In this document: in pieces, positions 1-13,400 of the stretch
Layout: the number at the start of each line of letters is the position of its first letter
How positions within the stretch are numbered: position 1 is the stretch's first letter
Assembly: GCA_019843655.1 (NCBI GenBank)
Contig: JACDQD010000004.1
Coordinates: 26,795,872-26,859,871 of the forward strand
Reading direction: 5' to 3'
Length of the DNA: 64,000 bases
Origin: Lethocerus indicus
Lineage: Eukaryota > Arthropoda > Insecta > Hemiptera > Belostomatidae
Program-made: the position numbers and the translations under genes
The notes under the pieces: model-generated
What the model was told of the DNA's origin: nothing
Databases searched by the model: none
What the model saw: only the letters and a program-made list of their open reading frames with translations

Positions 1-3000
1 TGTTTTTTGATCTTGTAACAGTATTATAATATATATTCGTATCCTCTTCCGTAATGCCATTAAAATTATAATTAACTAAATTTTGGTCATTTGCTACTGA
101 TAGATGGACATCGAAATCTGAAGGGTATTCTGATAAAATTAGTTATAGTCGACATTCCTATTTAGAACTAGACTTAGTATTTAGTCGAAAATTTCCTCTT
201 AATCGGTTAGAAAATAAACTGCTAGTCTTCAATATACACTAAATGAAGAAAGTGGAGATAATAATTTTCTAAATTCTATATCACGGAGTCATAAACGGGA
301 ACCTGAATTACTATCCGGTCATTGATCCCATCTATTATTGAAGAAATTAATGAGTTCCAGGAGGGATTAGAGAGAATAAGGAGCGAAAGAGGGACTGGAA
401 AGGCACTAAATAATGCACAAGCATGATACGTTAAGTATCCTAAGTTTAAACACTACTTTTAGAACAGAGACAAGGGCTATCTGTTTGCCTTTTTTCAATT
501 AAAATTTCGAACTGAAAACGATAATGAAAAGCGAATTATCAAAAAGAATGTTGCTAACAACAACCGAACGAATCATCAAATAAATGCACAGCCGGGAAGG
601 ATACACACTTTAAACGAATGTGAGTGCCAGCCAGCTCGTAAATTGATGCCACTTAACAACAGTAACAGTAAACAGTTCGAAATGAACTCAATCGTGACAA
701 GTGGTCCAATATGGAACACTCCCATCTGGCCCGGTCAAGTCCACTCCTCGGGGGCCCCTCCCTGGCACAAAATAACACAACCGCCGATGTAATTACCAAA
801 CCAACTCCCTCTTCCTAAGCCTTCGAACATAAATTATTAATTATCAACACACTTAGGTAGAGGTAAATTACCTCACTGTGTTGCTGTCGTTTAGGCCAGT
901 AAAAGAACAAAATTAGTAAATTATAAAATAGTATAGCCTAAGTAATTGCCGTAATAAATCTTAGAAAGAACACTTCTTACTATAATATATATTACATATT
1001 CTGATTATAGTTAGTGTTCCTAGGACAAGTTCAATTAAATATTAAACCTAACTGTACAAGGAATTCGAACCTTTTATCATTTACAAATTGGTAAAAACAC
1101 CTTATTACGTAATATCTTATTATTAGGCACTGGGCCTGAGGAGAACACGTTTACAATCCTGTAAAATATTATTCTACCAAAAATAAAAACAATATCGGGA
1201 GTTAAAAATATCGAGTCCTTTTAAAAAAAACTTTAAAAACTAACTGGAATCAAATATCGGGAAAACATATTTATTAATCTGAAGTAAATACCCACGGCAT
1301 GTCCTGAGACATGCACATCAATTTCTTCCATTAAAATGGAAACATATTTCACAATAAATAATTTCATGCACTCAACAACATTATGGATCAAATTGGATTC
1401 GATTAAGATTTATTCTACCGCTGCATGCGATATAATGAAATAGTTTGGCGACCTACGAAAAAATAGTTCAAAGCGGCTGATAATATAGAGGTCTATAAAT
1501 TATTTGCCCGGCAGGAATTAGGACGTTAACTGGAGGCTGGAATGTGGAAAAGGCAATTGAAAACACATCGTAAAACCACCCGGAGCTCAAACAACAAAAG
1601 GCAACTTGTTGATCCCCGAAGAGGAAATATTGGAATTGTTGGTTTTACGTACCAAAAGCTCAATTCATATGAATTATGTATTCCCCAATTCAACCGCCCT
1701 TGAAATAACAACCGAGTAAATTCCCCTTGCCGCTAACGCCCATCGCGGTGCTTCGGGCCGACACAACATTATTTCGATAATATACTCCCTGGGTTATTGA
1801 TTTTGAACTAATCTTAATCTTGTCTATAGTAATTTCTATGTAAATCACATCTATACATGGTGAACATAAAAATTGGGCGCTGGAGGCTGAGACGAGTTGA
1901 CAACGATCTACAAGGCGTGGTATCCATATTAACGTCCGTTCACTTTTCTTATGCATAACAAATATAACACGAATTACGACAAATTGATTAAAATGAAAAT
2001 TAATAATTTAACAATTCTTGGCAGCCCATTAGGGAAATGGAAATTAAGGTTCCAGCAGATTGGATCCTAATTCGCAATTAATGAGAAAAGCAAACAGTTC
2101 AGTTTAAGTCAATATATACGTATTCAAATTTGCAACGGAAGGAGAATTTATTCTGTCCACCAAGAGGATTAGAACCTGTTTTAGTCCTTTAAAGCTGGAT
2201 AGCTCCAAACTTTAAATTATGCACATCCACCGCCGACGCCTTCTTACCTAATCCTATTGTTTTCGGACCTTCTATATTCACTTTGAAAGAGAAACATTTT
2301 CAATGGAAAAAATTACTTCGGAGTGTATTTTGGAGTTAAGCGAGCCCCCGCTTGCAATAAGTTCAAATTTCCAAAGTAAGATTCATTTTGTCCGTCACCG
2401 AGTTTCGGACCTGGTTATTCCATAAACGCTTCGCTACTCAAAAAATAAAATATATTGCGTATGTGTGTGAACATAAATTGCTACCACACCGAGCTTTTTC
2501 TAATCAATTTCTAACGAAAAAATCAAAGTAGCTTTGTTCACGTTCGGGAATTTCGGAAAACGGTTCAGAAAGGTTAACTCTCCTGATTGGAAATTCCTGG
2601 GGTCCAAGGCTTCGCACATTCCTTAGCGGACACCTGAGGGGGATTCAATAAAGCTATATTGGTTAAAAATTGAAACCCGCCTACAATACATGTGTCAAGA
2701 AAAACAGCAAAAAAGGATTCAGGACACACGGTTATACGATAAATACGATTGATATTTCATACCCTAGTGTATCCCCACACAAATACCTTAAACGGCCAGT
2801 CGGAAAATACAAGTTCAAGACCTGCAAACGGCTATAAATGGATATCGTTAAATCAACATCGAATTTAGCTTAAGCCGAGACATATCTCGGAGTGATGATA
2901 TGCCAAACGGTCGCGGACCTACAGTCAAATATGTTTAAATAATATACTATATACTTTCGTGCGGTATATCCGGAAAAGGGCCGTGGTTATTTTCTGAGGG

Positions 3001-3182
3001 AAATCCCGAGGTGAGTTAACAGGTAAAATAGCGGGGAGGAAGCGGTGTGGCCAGCTGGCCGAGAATATTAATTCGGCGACCGGGCTCAGTTTCGGATCAC
3101 GTCCGCCGGCTTCATCGGATCGACTCACCGCGATGATTAATCGTTTACAACAGCCGAAGAAACGTTTTCTTTTTATACGCCG

Positions 3183-3202
3183 TCTCTCTCTCTCTCTCTC
3201 CC
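3183..3202. repeat. (CT)n microsatellite
   Basis: About nine to ten tandem CT units, followed by a GC-richer stretch. A pure (CT)n tract of this kind is a GAGA-factor-type site on the opposite strand, but no nearby gene supports a promoter role. Confidence 0.85.
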
Positions 3203-6200
3203 ACCGGGGACGTTTGCCAAGAACGCCAGCCGGTCGCAGCTCAACGCAGTTTCAACAACCCGGCCCCGGAGGCTTTACCGATTTTTGAAACTGGACATGC
3301 GATCTATTATGCGGAACGCGAAAACAAAAACGAAAGATTAAATCTACTATATAAAGCAAAAACTATGTATGTGCCTCTGTCCAGGGTTAACACTAGTTAT
3401 TCGATCGCCGCAATATCGGAGAAGGTTACAAGGTTTATGAAAGTGAGGAAAAATCAGGGACGGACATTTTCTTCAACATTTGATTGTAAAAAATTCAGCG
3501 TTTTACCAATGTCCCTACGCTGTCGCAATATATACAAGGGGGGCTTGCTGATAATATTAACAATCACTATATAAAAATATCTTCTCTCAGGGCACGTTTT
3601 CATATGCCCAAGATGAGAACGCGTTTCTAAAATATATCGGACGGCTATTTTCATCTCATCATCGCCGTCGCATAGCAAATAAAATGTGATGAATCATATG
3701 AAAATCTAGGACGGGTATTCCAAACATTGCGTATATGAATTGTTTGAGTCGCGTGCGGCCGTCCGTCTTCGTTAGGCGAAGCAATTTCGGAACCGAGAAC
3801 GCGGTTCATTATTCATTAGGGCCGGCCCTGTCAAATTCGAAAGATATTTTTCAGACAATTTCTTATTCCCAAAAATGTTTCATTTCAGGTCGGAAATAGG
3901 ACCTGAAAACAGCCGTACTGGATCGGTTCGCGGGGTAAGTCGGCCGTTTTGCAAAGTCGGCGTATAAAATGAATTATGAATTATAGTTGTCATGCTACTA
4001 ATGTATAAATTCAAGTCGCCTTCAAGTTGAAATGTGAGTTGAGGCGTTTGTTAACTTAAGTAACAGTATCATAACTTTAATTCCCAGTCAGTTGAAACTT
4101 AGTTTCAGACCTCTTATGTCGGATAGGGAACCTCCGCCGAGGCCAAAGTAAAGCTTTTATTGTTACACATCGATGCACCTAAATTTTCACTAAAGTATCC
4201 TACTTCGACATTTCCTACTAACCTCTATTGCTCCCTTATATGAAAGTAATACAGAAACTGATATATAAGGCTCAAAACCATATTTTTAAAAGTTGCCAAT
4301 CCTTATAAAAAAGTAGTAAAAAAGTAGTCCCAGTTCAAACTCAGTAGTTTTTTCTTTATTCAGATCGGCCTAATAGTATCAAATTGGCCTGCCTGTTTTA
4401 TATTCTGTATTCAATGGAGGTAGGCAGGATGAATAATTCGCCTGTTAATAAAGGATACCGAATAAAGCAGTCCGCATTTAATGGTGGGGGGTGGGTTACT
4501 ATGAAGTCACAGTATGGGGGCTGAATCATATCCGAATAATTCATGCCGTACATATATTTATACATATACACGTATATGTTTTGTTGTATGTTTATATAAT
4601 CACAGTAGATTATTATAAATAATTTGTTACAAAAGCAAACCGACATTTATCAAGTTCAACATCTTGTATTCAAACTGTGAAACTGTGTCCCCAGTCAGCT
4701 CTCTTATCGGCTCTGGGTATAGGGCGGTTAAACGGAAATCCGACAGTTTAGATGACTAATGCATTTTCGCACGGCGAGAGAGAAACGATCGGGAGCGAAT
4801 CCAGGAGGAGTGGAACAACTATTGAATAACAGGCCATGAGAAGATAACGCTTGGAATGATGCAAAGGCTTTTGCATTGCCAACTGTGATAATCCTTGGAA
4901 AGCGATAATCCGTCTTTATCCAGTAGGAAAACAACTTCACACTATTCACCTTACTCTCAATTATGGAATTAAATAAATATTACCTGCAGTATTAGAAAAG
5001 TAAAATTAGATAACCGCCGTAAGAAGTGGTCTGATAAAACATTAATACAAGGAAACCCTGTTTTCTCCAAATTTGAATGAAGACGGTCATCTTTTAGGAT
5101 TAGGAGCAATAAAGGCGACTGGAGTCTTAACACTCAAGTCGGCGGGCTGGGTGAATTCCAGAGGGCGTTTTAAAGACTGACTTAAAACCCAAGATGTGTA
5201 AATATATCCTGCTCAGTGCATTAAACTTAGACTAAGGGAAGAAGAGCCGGACTGGGTAAAGTAACACCTCGGAGTAAGCGGCTTATCCTCCCACCTGGAG
5301 GGTGGGCAACACTCTCGGACAAATCCGGCCATCTTAGGCCGCCGTTCGTCTGACCCCGGCTCCAGCCCAGGCTTACCATTTCGACAGAAACCTATTCGAG
5401 CCGGCGGATATAATATGCCAGAGAAATGGGTAAATATTTCAAAGTCCTCCAGCCTCCCGGGAAGGCCAATGTTTGCTCCCAATTAGTATCTGAACCCGAA
5501 CAGGCTGTTTATCAATCGGCCAGTAAATCCCTTATCAGTAACTCAAATGATATCTCTTTTCCGGGAGGGTTCCAGCGAAACTGCGTGAGAATTGAAACAC
5601 AAACACGGGGGAACATAAATCGACGGAAATAATTTTTAAAGGGAAACTATTTCAGGAAATAATAGTATATTCCTTTCTTAATAAATACTATAGAATAAAA
5701 TACTAATCAGGGATAGGTGCTGCTCAGTCCGTGGAACCCGCTTCAAAATTTCAACTTATAAACCTAAACTTTAAATGCGCATTTAATTTTTTATTATTTT
5801 CAGAAAACTACATCAGAACGATACAGCACGCCGTGAAGCACGAACGGAACTCGGCTGTTCTGCCCCTCGCAGGGGCTGTAAAGATAAGACATTTTCAAAC
5901 CGAGTCCGAAGCCTCTCGCACGATATTGCGGGCATCCGTCGGTGTAAATCGCCTAATTTAAGAATTGGCGTACACGACGACACAAGATGCGTTTATCGAA
6001 GCCCGGCGGGACCTGCCGACGCCGCAGCCCTCATCAGTTTTATTGAAAGCCAAAATGACCCCTCCGCCCATGCCTCCCCTTTCACCATTTCACGTTTTTA
6101 CGGCCTCCATTATCATAAAACGGCGGAGTCGGACCGCGGAGCAGAGGCAAATTAATGTCGGTTCTTTTGCCTCTTGGCGAGAGGGGACGGCGCCGCTCAT

Positions 6201-6514
6201 CCCCCACGAGGATAATACATTTTTTATAGCACCCAGCTCAAATAAAAGAACCCCACTCGCCGAATTATTGGCACTTGTGGCTGTGTACGTGGGTTAAATG
6301 TGACAATAAATGTCGGGCGGACTGAAATAATTTATGGAAGTTATTTTAATAATGTAATTTCTACAATATAGCATTTTTCTCGGTACACGATTGCATATTA
6401 ATAATTAAAACATTATATTCTTTATATTCTACTCGTACAGCATTCATTCCCTTTGAGAACAAATTAATTGTAAAGGATTAGCCTAGCATGTTAATAATTT
6501 TACATCCACATTTA

Positions 6515-6763
6515 GGGAATGATAAAACGTTATTTATACTATAATATAAACAGTCTAAAATGCTATTCCATTTCCAACTCTCACAGTTGATATGCTTTCC
6601 CGTCATCTAAATATCAGCTATGTAGCTCATGGGACTAATTTTTTTTGTAATAAATCACTCCTATGAACAGTTTTTGTATATTTCCAGACGAAAAATGGAA
6701 CAGAGTAATGAACAAGTATGTTTAAAAATTAATGAGACAGTCCGCTATACAAAGGAGCTGAAC

Positions 6764-6809
<46 letters not shown>

Positions 6810-6898
6810 TATTTGATTTAATAAATTAACAGAAGCAAAGAAAAAGAAAGTAATTACATAGGTGCTGATAGGAAACATCACGGGCTCTGAATGGCCGT
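6515..6898. repeat. Direct repeat copy 1 (diverged duplication)
   Basis: This stretch is clearly related along almost its whole length to 7,140-7,463 in the same orientation. Shared blocks include TCTAAAATG, TTTCCAACTC, CATCTAAATATCAG, TAATGAACAAGTATG, CATATTTGATTTAATAAA and GGAAACAT. It begins at a GGGAATGATA word and ends at a GGCCGT word in both copies. Copy 1 carries a (TA)n expansion of about 40 bp at 6,768-6,806 that copy 2 lacks. No coding potential or terminal inverted repeat was seen. It may be a local segmental duplication or two copies of an unrecognised repeat. Confidence 0.85.
6768..6806. repeat. (TA)n microsatellite inside repeat copy 1
   Basis: An uninterrupted run of roughly 20 TA units. 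The corresponding place in the second copy (near 7,345-7,370) has only a few TA-like bases, so the tract expanded after, or was lost following, the duplication. Confidence 0.9.
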
Positions 6899-7139
6899 GT
6901 ACTAGTCTAAGGCGGGCGGCTAGCCCGGGCTAATTTTCCAGAGAACGGTAGAGGTCATTTGAAGGTCGTCCTGTCACGTAGCCACCGTTTAACTGATATT
7001 TTGCATTTTACCTGGAATATTTTACCGATATCCGATTTCTCCTTTACTTGTCTCCTGTATCAAACTCTAATACATATTTTTACCCGCCATTCATCTATGC
7101 TGGACATGAAAGGAACATAAAATACCATTTATATTAACA

Positions 7140-7463
7140 GGGAATGATATAACGTCAGTTATAATAAGATATAAACGGTCTAAAATGTTATCCCCTTTCC
7201 AACTCACACAGTCGATATGCCTTCTCTTCATCTAAATATCAGATATTTAACTCATAAGTCACGCCCATGAACCGTTTTTATATATTTCCAAGCGAAAAAT
7301 GGAAAAGAGTAATGAACAAGTATGTTTAAAAATCTATATGAGTTTACTATATATAGGGGTGAATATATACAGCATATTTGATTTAATAAATGATTAGGTC
7401 CAAAGAAATACAATGAAATTAGATAGATACTGGTAGGAAACATAACGGGCTGTGATAGGCCGT
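7140..7463. repeat. Direct repeat copy 2 (diverged duplication)
   Basis: Second copy of the 6,515-6,898 segment, same orientation, offset by about 625 bp. It is shorter mainly because the TA tract is missing. Scattered substitutions and small indels show that the duplication is not recent. Confidence 0.85.
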
Positions 7464-10400
7464 TCATTTTGAGCTAATGCAGCAGTTCTCCACAATTTTA
7501 TACTGTATACTACTAACTGCGCAATGTTTCCCATAAAATTAACATGACAGAGGCTGTTGGTCTTGAAATAGTCAACATCGTTATGTTAATCGCACTCTTC
7601 TAGGAACGGCTGCATTAACGTCCACACGCTACGAACAAATAACTTTTTTTACAAAGCCCAAAGACAAGGTGAAAGATAATATAAAAGATTCCATAAAAGA
7701 TCGAACTGCTCTATCTTATTTAGGCTCAATTATCCCGATGAAAACCGGTTCAATTTTAAGCTGCGCGTGCTTACAAAACCGTCGTCTAGGCTACTACAGC
7801 TTTATTTTTGTCATAAAACCGATACAGCGGAACAACTCAAAAAATAGACAATTTTCCCGCGTTCAGTTTCTTACCACGAGCCGGCTGCTCTCTTATCTTG
7901 ACCGCCAGTCAGTCGGCCCTGGACTCAAGTTACGGCGCTATGACAGGGCGGAGTTTCGCAGATTCAAAATAGAGATAAGCCCGACGGCACACCGAATGTT
8001 TTTTTTTTCTTATCCCGCAGGACGTCCGCACAGTTGGATACCGTCAATCCGAGAGGCCGAAAACCGAGTGGCCTTAAACTGGGCTTAAACCGGGCTTAGG
8101 CACAAGCACAAATCTCGGGCCGGGATAGGTTGGCCCTCCTAAATAAAAATTATCCACTTGTGAGTGGAAAAAATATGTGGGAAAAATAAATACGTTGGCT
8201 TGTTTGTTTAGATTTTGTAGAAATTGTGCAATAAAAGTCACCCTAGGCACTTTCTCCTATTGGTAAAATCAACACTGAACCATATCGGTGGTTATCGGAC
8301 GTTTACATGTCTCAATTGACAGATGTTATTCAAAACTGATTAAAAGATATATCGACGTTAGATATAGGAAGTCGACCTAGTATAATACAGCGTCTATTGC
8401 AGTTAATGCATCTTGTAGTTAACTGCCGCCAGTGAGAATAGGACAGAATTACAGAGAAGCCAAATCGGTTACCTTAAGGATAATTGTGAATGAAGTCTAA
8501 TTGAGATAAACTCAGTCGTCATTGTCACGTTTACCGGAACAACGGACCGTGTTGGAGGAGGGACCTCCCTTGAAGCCGGCCTGTTTATTATGGACGAGAC
8601 GTCCGTTCAGAAATTCCTTGCGCCTTTCAACCGCGGCGCATTTCACAAAAGTTAATTTAAAACTCCGCCCACGGCCGGGGCCCCCTCCCCTCCGCTCCGC
8701 TTTCCCAGAGCGCACAAAAAGGAATAAATATTTCATTTCCATTCGACCGGCCGAAAACCCCCATCGGGAAGGAGGAACGTTACGAACGGAAGGGACCCTT
8801 CACCCTTTCAGGTAGAATCCAAGTTTCCAGTGTTGAAACCCTAACTGTAAGTCGGCTTCTGATTTTATCTTTACTCGGCGGAGGCATTCCCGGTGTTGGT
8901 AATTACGGTTTGACACTATGTCATCAACTCGGCTGTTAGCTTTTAATGGAGAAGCGCGTTGATAACGACGCCATGTCGTGTCCGAGAAGGCTTATCACAA
9001 AATCTATTGAATGAAATGAACGCAAACAGAATCAATAATTACTACCGTAACGAATACTCAAGTTACACTTTTATGATATTAGACCGCCTACTAATTTCAA
9101 CCCACCTCTATCGTACTGGTTTGTTAAACGCTGAACATTTTTCAGTATTTCCCGAGGTAATGTTTATTTTTGCTGACATCTCTTCGACCGAACAAAGTGC
9201 TTAGATTTCATGGTGACAAAAAAAGCTTTTTACTGCATACCTGGTCAGTTGACGTTTACTTACAGTTGCATATTAGCGTAGCAATTATGCGTAATTTGGT
9301 TACAATTTTTATGGTGCTGAATACTGAAAATGTATAATTTTATTACATCACCATAGTAATGCTCTGTTTAATACAAACATGAACAGAAAAACCTGAGGTA
9401 TTTAACTTCATATGTCTCCTAAGACTTATTAAAACCTTTTCTAGGCGAGGATTTAGTTTAAGATATATCTCTGTTCAATTTAATTTGAAATTCAAATCCA
9501 GGCAGATAAAGAATCTAGCCGTGAACAGGTCTAGATCCTAGGTCCTCAGGAATTCTAGATCTCAGGCATATGAGATACACGGTATCGTAAGATACACAGC
9601 TACATTCGTTTTGTGGTGATAATTATTAATCGCAAGACTGCTTTATAAGGCGTGCAAATAAAAATTTAAAATAGATAGACATTGAGCTAGAATTATTCAA
9701 ATTTTAGATCCCCCTCTAACGATAAATTTTGAGCTTTAGAGTAGCTCTTCTTATTCCAACAAGGCTTCTTCTATCGTTTGAAACGAGGGCTGCAGGCCCT
9801 ACTTTAGCCCACTTTATTAATACTGTAAAGCGGAACAACGCCTTTTTATCTAATCAACTAACAACAAGTTATCTCTATCTGGAAAAACAAGAAACCTTTT
9901 AAGATAAATTCTAAGATCAATACGCGATAGCTATTTATTTAAAGTTCGGGTGGTCCGGTCCTTCCCTCCAACCCCTAACAACTCGATTAACTAGTTCTAT
10001 TCCACACGACCGCATCCTCCCATACTGTTAACATATGGTATCCATCCGACGGACCTCCTCTGTGAGGTACTAAATTACTCGCTATACGATTCTTAACACT
10101 AGCGAGTCAAAAATGCAAATACATGACGAATAATTCTAAACGGAATAATAAATGAGGACTACGAATTCCTAGAATTAACGTCAAATCAAGTGCTGTCAGT
10201 TCTTAATCCGTCTATTCAATGAGGCAATTAATATACGATGGAATGGTTTCATATTGGACATTTGGGCCATAATAGTTGGCCGGTATCTGATAGTGAATTA
10301 AAGAGGAGGGAGATAATTAACCACAGTCGATAATTGACGTGAAGCGTCGTTATGCTACCGAATGGCCAAAATTGCTTTGTTAATATTGAACAAAGTTCAT

Positions 10401-13400
10401 AGTCACAGCAGAGATAGGCGATTAAACGGTTCAGGGGCCGTACGAACCGACAGGTGTGAGAACGTTATCGATCTCCGGAAAACAACCGGTAAATCAGCCC
10501 CAGGCGTAGCTGTTCTTACTGACGGTCCCGGGTAATGCATTTGGAAATAGCCGGCCTGCCGGGTTATATAGCTTCCGAACGTTCCAACGATTCCTCATCG
10601 GATGGTAACAGTGAAAGTCAAATGCCTGCTCCAGAATGGACCTCATTGCGGTAGTGTTCGTCGCTACTAATATTCCCAAGATATATTATTGTAAATCATA
10701 TTCCATCTCGTCGATAGCCTATTTCGACTAATACAAAATACGGTGGGAAGACAAAATCAACAAGAGACAGTTTAAAATCACATTTTCTTGTGAATCCTAT
10801 TTCCAATTATATCAAGCAATAATTCAAGAAACAAAAACATAAATTCACTTTGAATGATAGTCGAATGACAATATATTACATATATATGGTGGTAATTATT
10901 ATGGTAATGGTGATCATTCCATTCTGTTTGGCGTATCCTAATCATTAATCCAGGTTCCACAGACCACACATCTAACGAAGAAGGATTATCAGTAAGGTCA
11001 AGATTATTGACACGGAATATGACCCTAATGCGTGTACCCTTAATGCACCGGAATTGTAAGTGGTGTTGTTCAGTATTATATGTTGGTGTGTATCTGTTCT
11101 GTACGTGGGGTGCAGTTAACGTGAGCTGGGGTCGCTGGAGACAGGCCATAAGAACGGCAGGTGCGGGTAAATTATGATGGAGGGGGATCATCTACTTATG
11201 GTGAATGGTCGATCTAACCCCACAAGCGCGTGTAATCGCCCGTATCCTTGTATACATCCTAAAAAAAACATCCTAATCACAACAAGGTCTGTTCACCGAA
11301 ATTTCATTCCTGGACTTATTTTTCAATTTATTACACGGACAAAAGTTTTCAAACTACTATTTCAACTGGAAGTGAGCCTTCGGGACTTAAATTCAGTCTG
11401 TAATCCAAAGTTAATTAAATCCAGGGATACTTAAAATCAATGAAAACTTAGGTCATTTTTTTTGTACCGTTAATTTTACTTCCGAAATGGTAGAGACAGG
11501 GTTTCTTCTTTTGTGTTTCATCAATAGGCAGCCTTCCATTCTGCGAGCTTCTATTTAATATTCGCGATTCAAGTGCACTTCAAAAGAGGCCGGGCAAGTG
11601 TCGCGGGGCACTGTCATTATTTCGTCGCACCGTACGAACATTACGGGAAGCCGATAAAAATTATAACTTCCTTTCAGAGTTGAAGCGTGGCCGAACTGTT
11701 GGATATGGTGGGCGGCCAGATGTTGAACCGCAAGGCCCTCAATTAAGCCCGGGGTTAATTAAATTTCCTCGGGTTGTCCCTTTTTTACTTGGCCAATGCA
11801 CGCAAGACGACAATGACGCCGGCGAGTAGTATAGAAGGGTAGCGTGGACTAATTGCGCCCCTCGGATGATTATAGAGTGGTGAATGTGGACGGGCGTCCC
11901 ACCTCACAATGACCCCCCCCCCACTGCCATCCACATGTCCCATTATCTTTCCCACCCTCCCGGTTAAATTCTATAATGCTTTTTAAACGCGGTTTAACGA
12001 GCCCAAGGGCCCTTTTCCGGGGTCACACTTCAATGTTTTTCCCGCCGATGAATTTACCGACCAAATCGAAAATACTATCTTTCGCCCGGTATTTTAAATC
12101 ATCATTTTCTTTAATTTGACTAGTTCTTTATGTACATCAAGGTTTAAAACACGTATAGCTATGAATAATACCTTCAATAACATTTTTATAAGGACCCACA
12201 ATAATCTGATCATTATACGCTACTTAGGCCTATAGACCAGTTTTACTACCCTGGTAGTAAGACCCCCAATCTATTTTTAGTGTTTAACAGAATGAATTTC
12301 GAGTATGAGACAGAAATATGAATATTTTACAGGCGAATGAGACTTTTTGTTACTGTTTTATTTTCTAGTCTTTTTAATTCACAATTTTAATTATAGGTAG
12401 CTGGGAAATCACAGGGGGTCAATCGGCGGTCTGTAGGCATATAAATGCATTCTAAATGCGGCGTGACCGGCATCGATTAATTGTGGTAAAAATGAGAGAG
12501 GCGCTAAAACAATAATTTATAACCGAGTCGCCCGTTCCCTCGACCGGGAGACTTCAACGCTGGCCCAACGCTAGTCCACCGGTTAGTAACAGTACCTTCC
12601 GAATAAAACGCGTCTCAAAAATTAGTCTGCCAGATACTTCTTTTGTGAAGTACAGCATTATAGTTCAGTGAATTATCTACCGCCGAGATTAATCTAAATG
12701 GAACACCTAATTGTATTCACGATAATGTATTCATGTAACTTTAGAAAAATCTCTCCAATACGGCGCACTACAATTTAGGAGGGGTACAATAATCACGCCT
12801 TTCGATTATTTTTCGGAGACTCCAGAGGAACAACGGGCAGTTGGATACGGCACAAGGAAGGCCGGGATTACCGACCCTTTGTGCGGGAAGTCATACATCA
12901 GCAAAATTCGATACGGCGGCAAAAGAATGAAGAATGCCGGCTTGAGAACTGAGAAGAATGGGAGGCCTCCCGGAACGCTGCACTGCGCATTACCGTCTTT
13001 ACTCCGCTGAGTATTCCCGCACTCTACAGAAACTTGAAACAGCTCTTTCTACATTTGTTGGTATTGCGTAGGAGAAAAGTATATACTGAATACTTGATTA
13101 TCTTTCAATTTTGTAAAATAATATATATTGCTCTATTTTATTGTTATACTTAAAAACATTATAAACCCAAAATTATACAATGCTATCTAGTACCAGTAAT
13201 AAATATTTACTTTCTGTTAAGGAGTGAAAATAAATTATGTCTAATAAGTATAATGCCCGCTCTATACATTAATACGATATTTATGCTCATAAATGTCGTC
13301 AATAAAATATTCGATACGTAATTGGCCCACACTTTCAGCCCGAAATGGTATGTTATCACAACATTTAGGGACACTGAGCAACTTATTTTTAGCAATACGG

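Noticed and set aside
1057..1082. GGTTCGAATTCC on the minus strand as a tRNA B box
   Set aside because: The T stem does not pair properly and no acceptor or D arm is found around it; it is a short AAGG/CCTT palindrome.
7669..8088. Longest open frame of the desert, 139 codons, plus strand
   Set aside because: No recognisable domain, low-complexity and mixed composition, and no splice-site or start context; expected by chance in a GC-richer stretch.
8512..8815. Overlapping open frames on both strands
   Set aside because: Antisense overlap in a locally GC-rich segment where stop codons are rare; neither product resembles a protein family.
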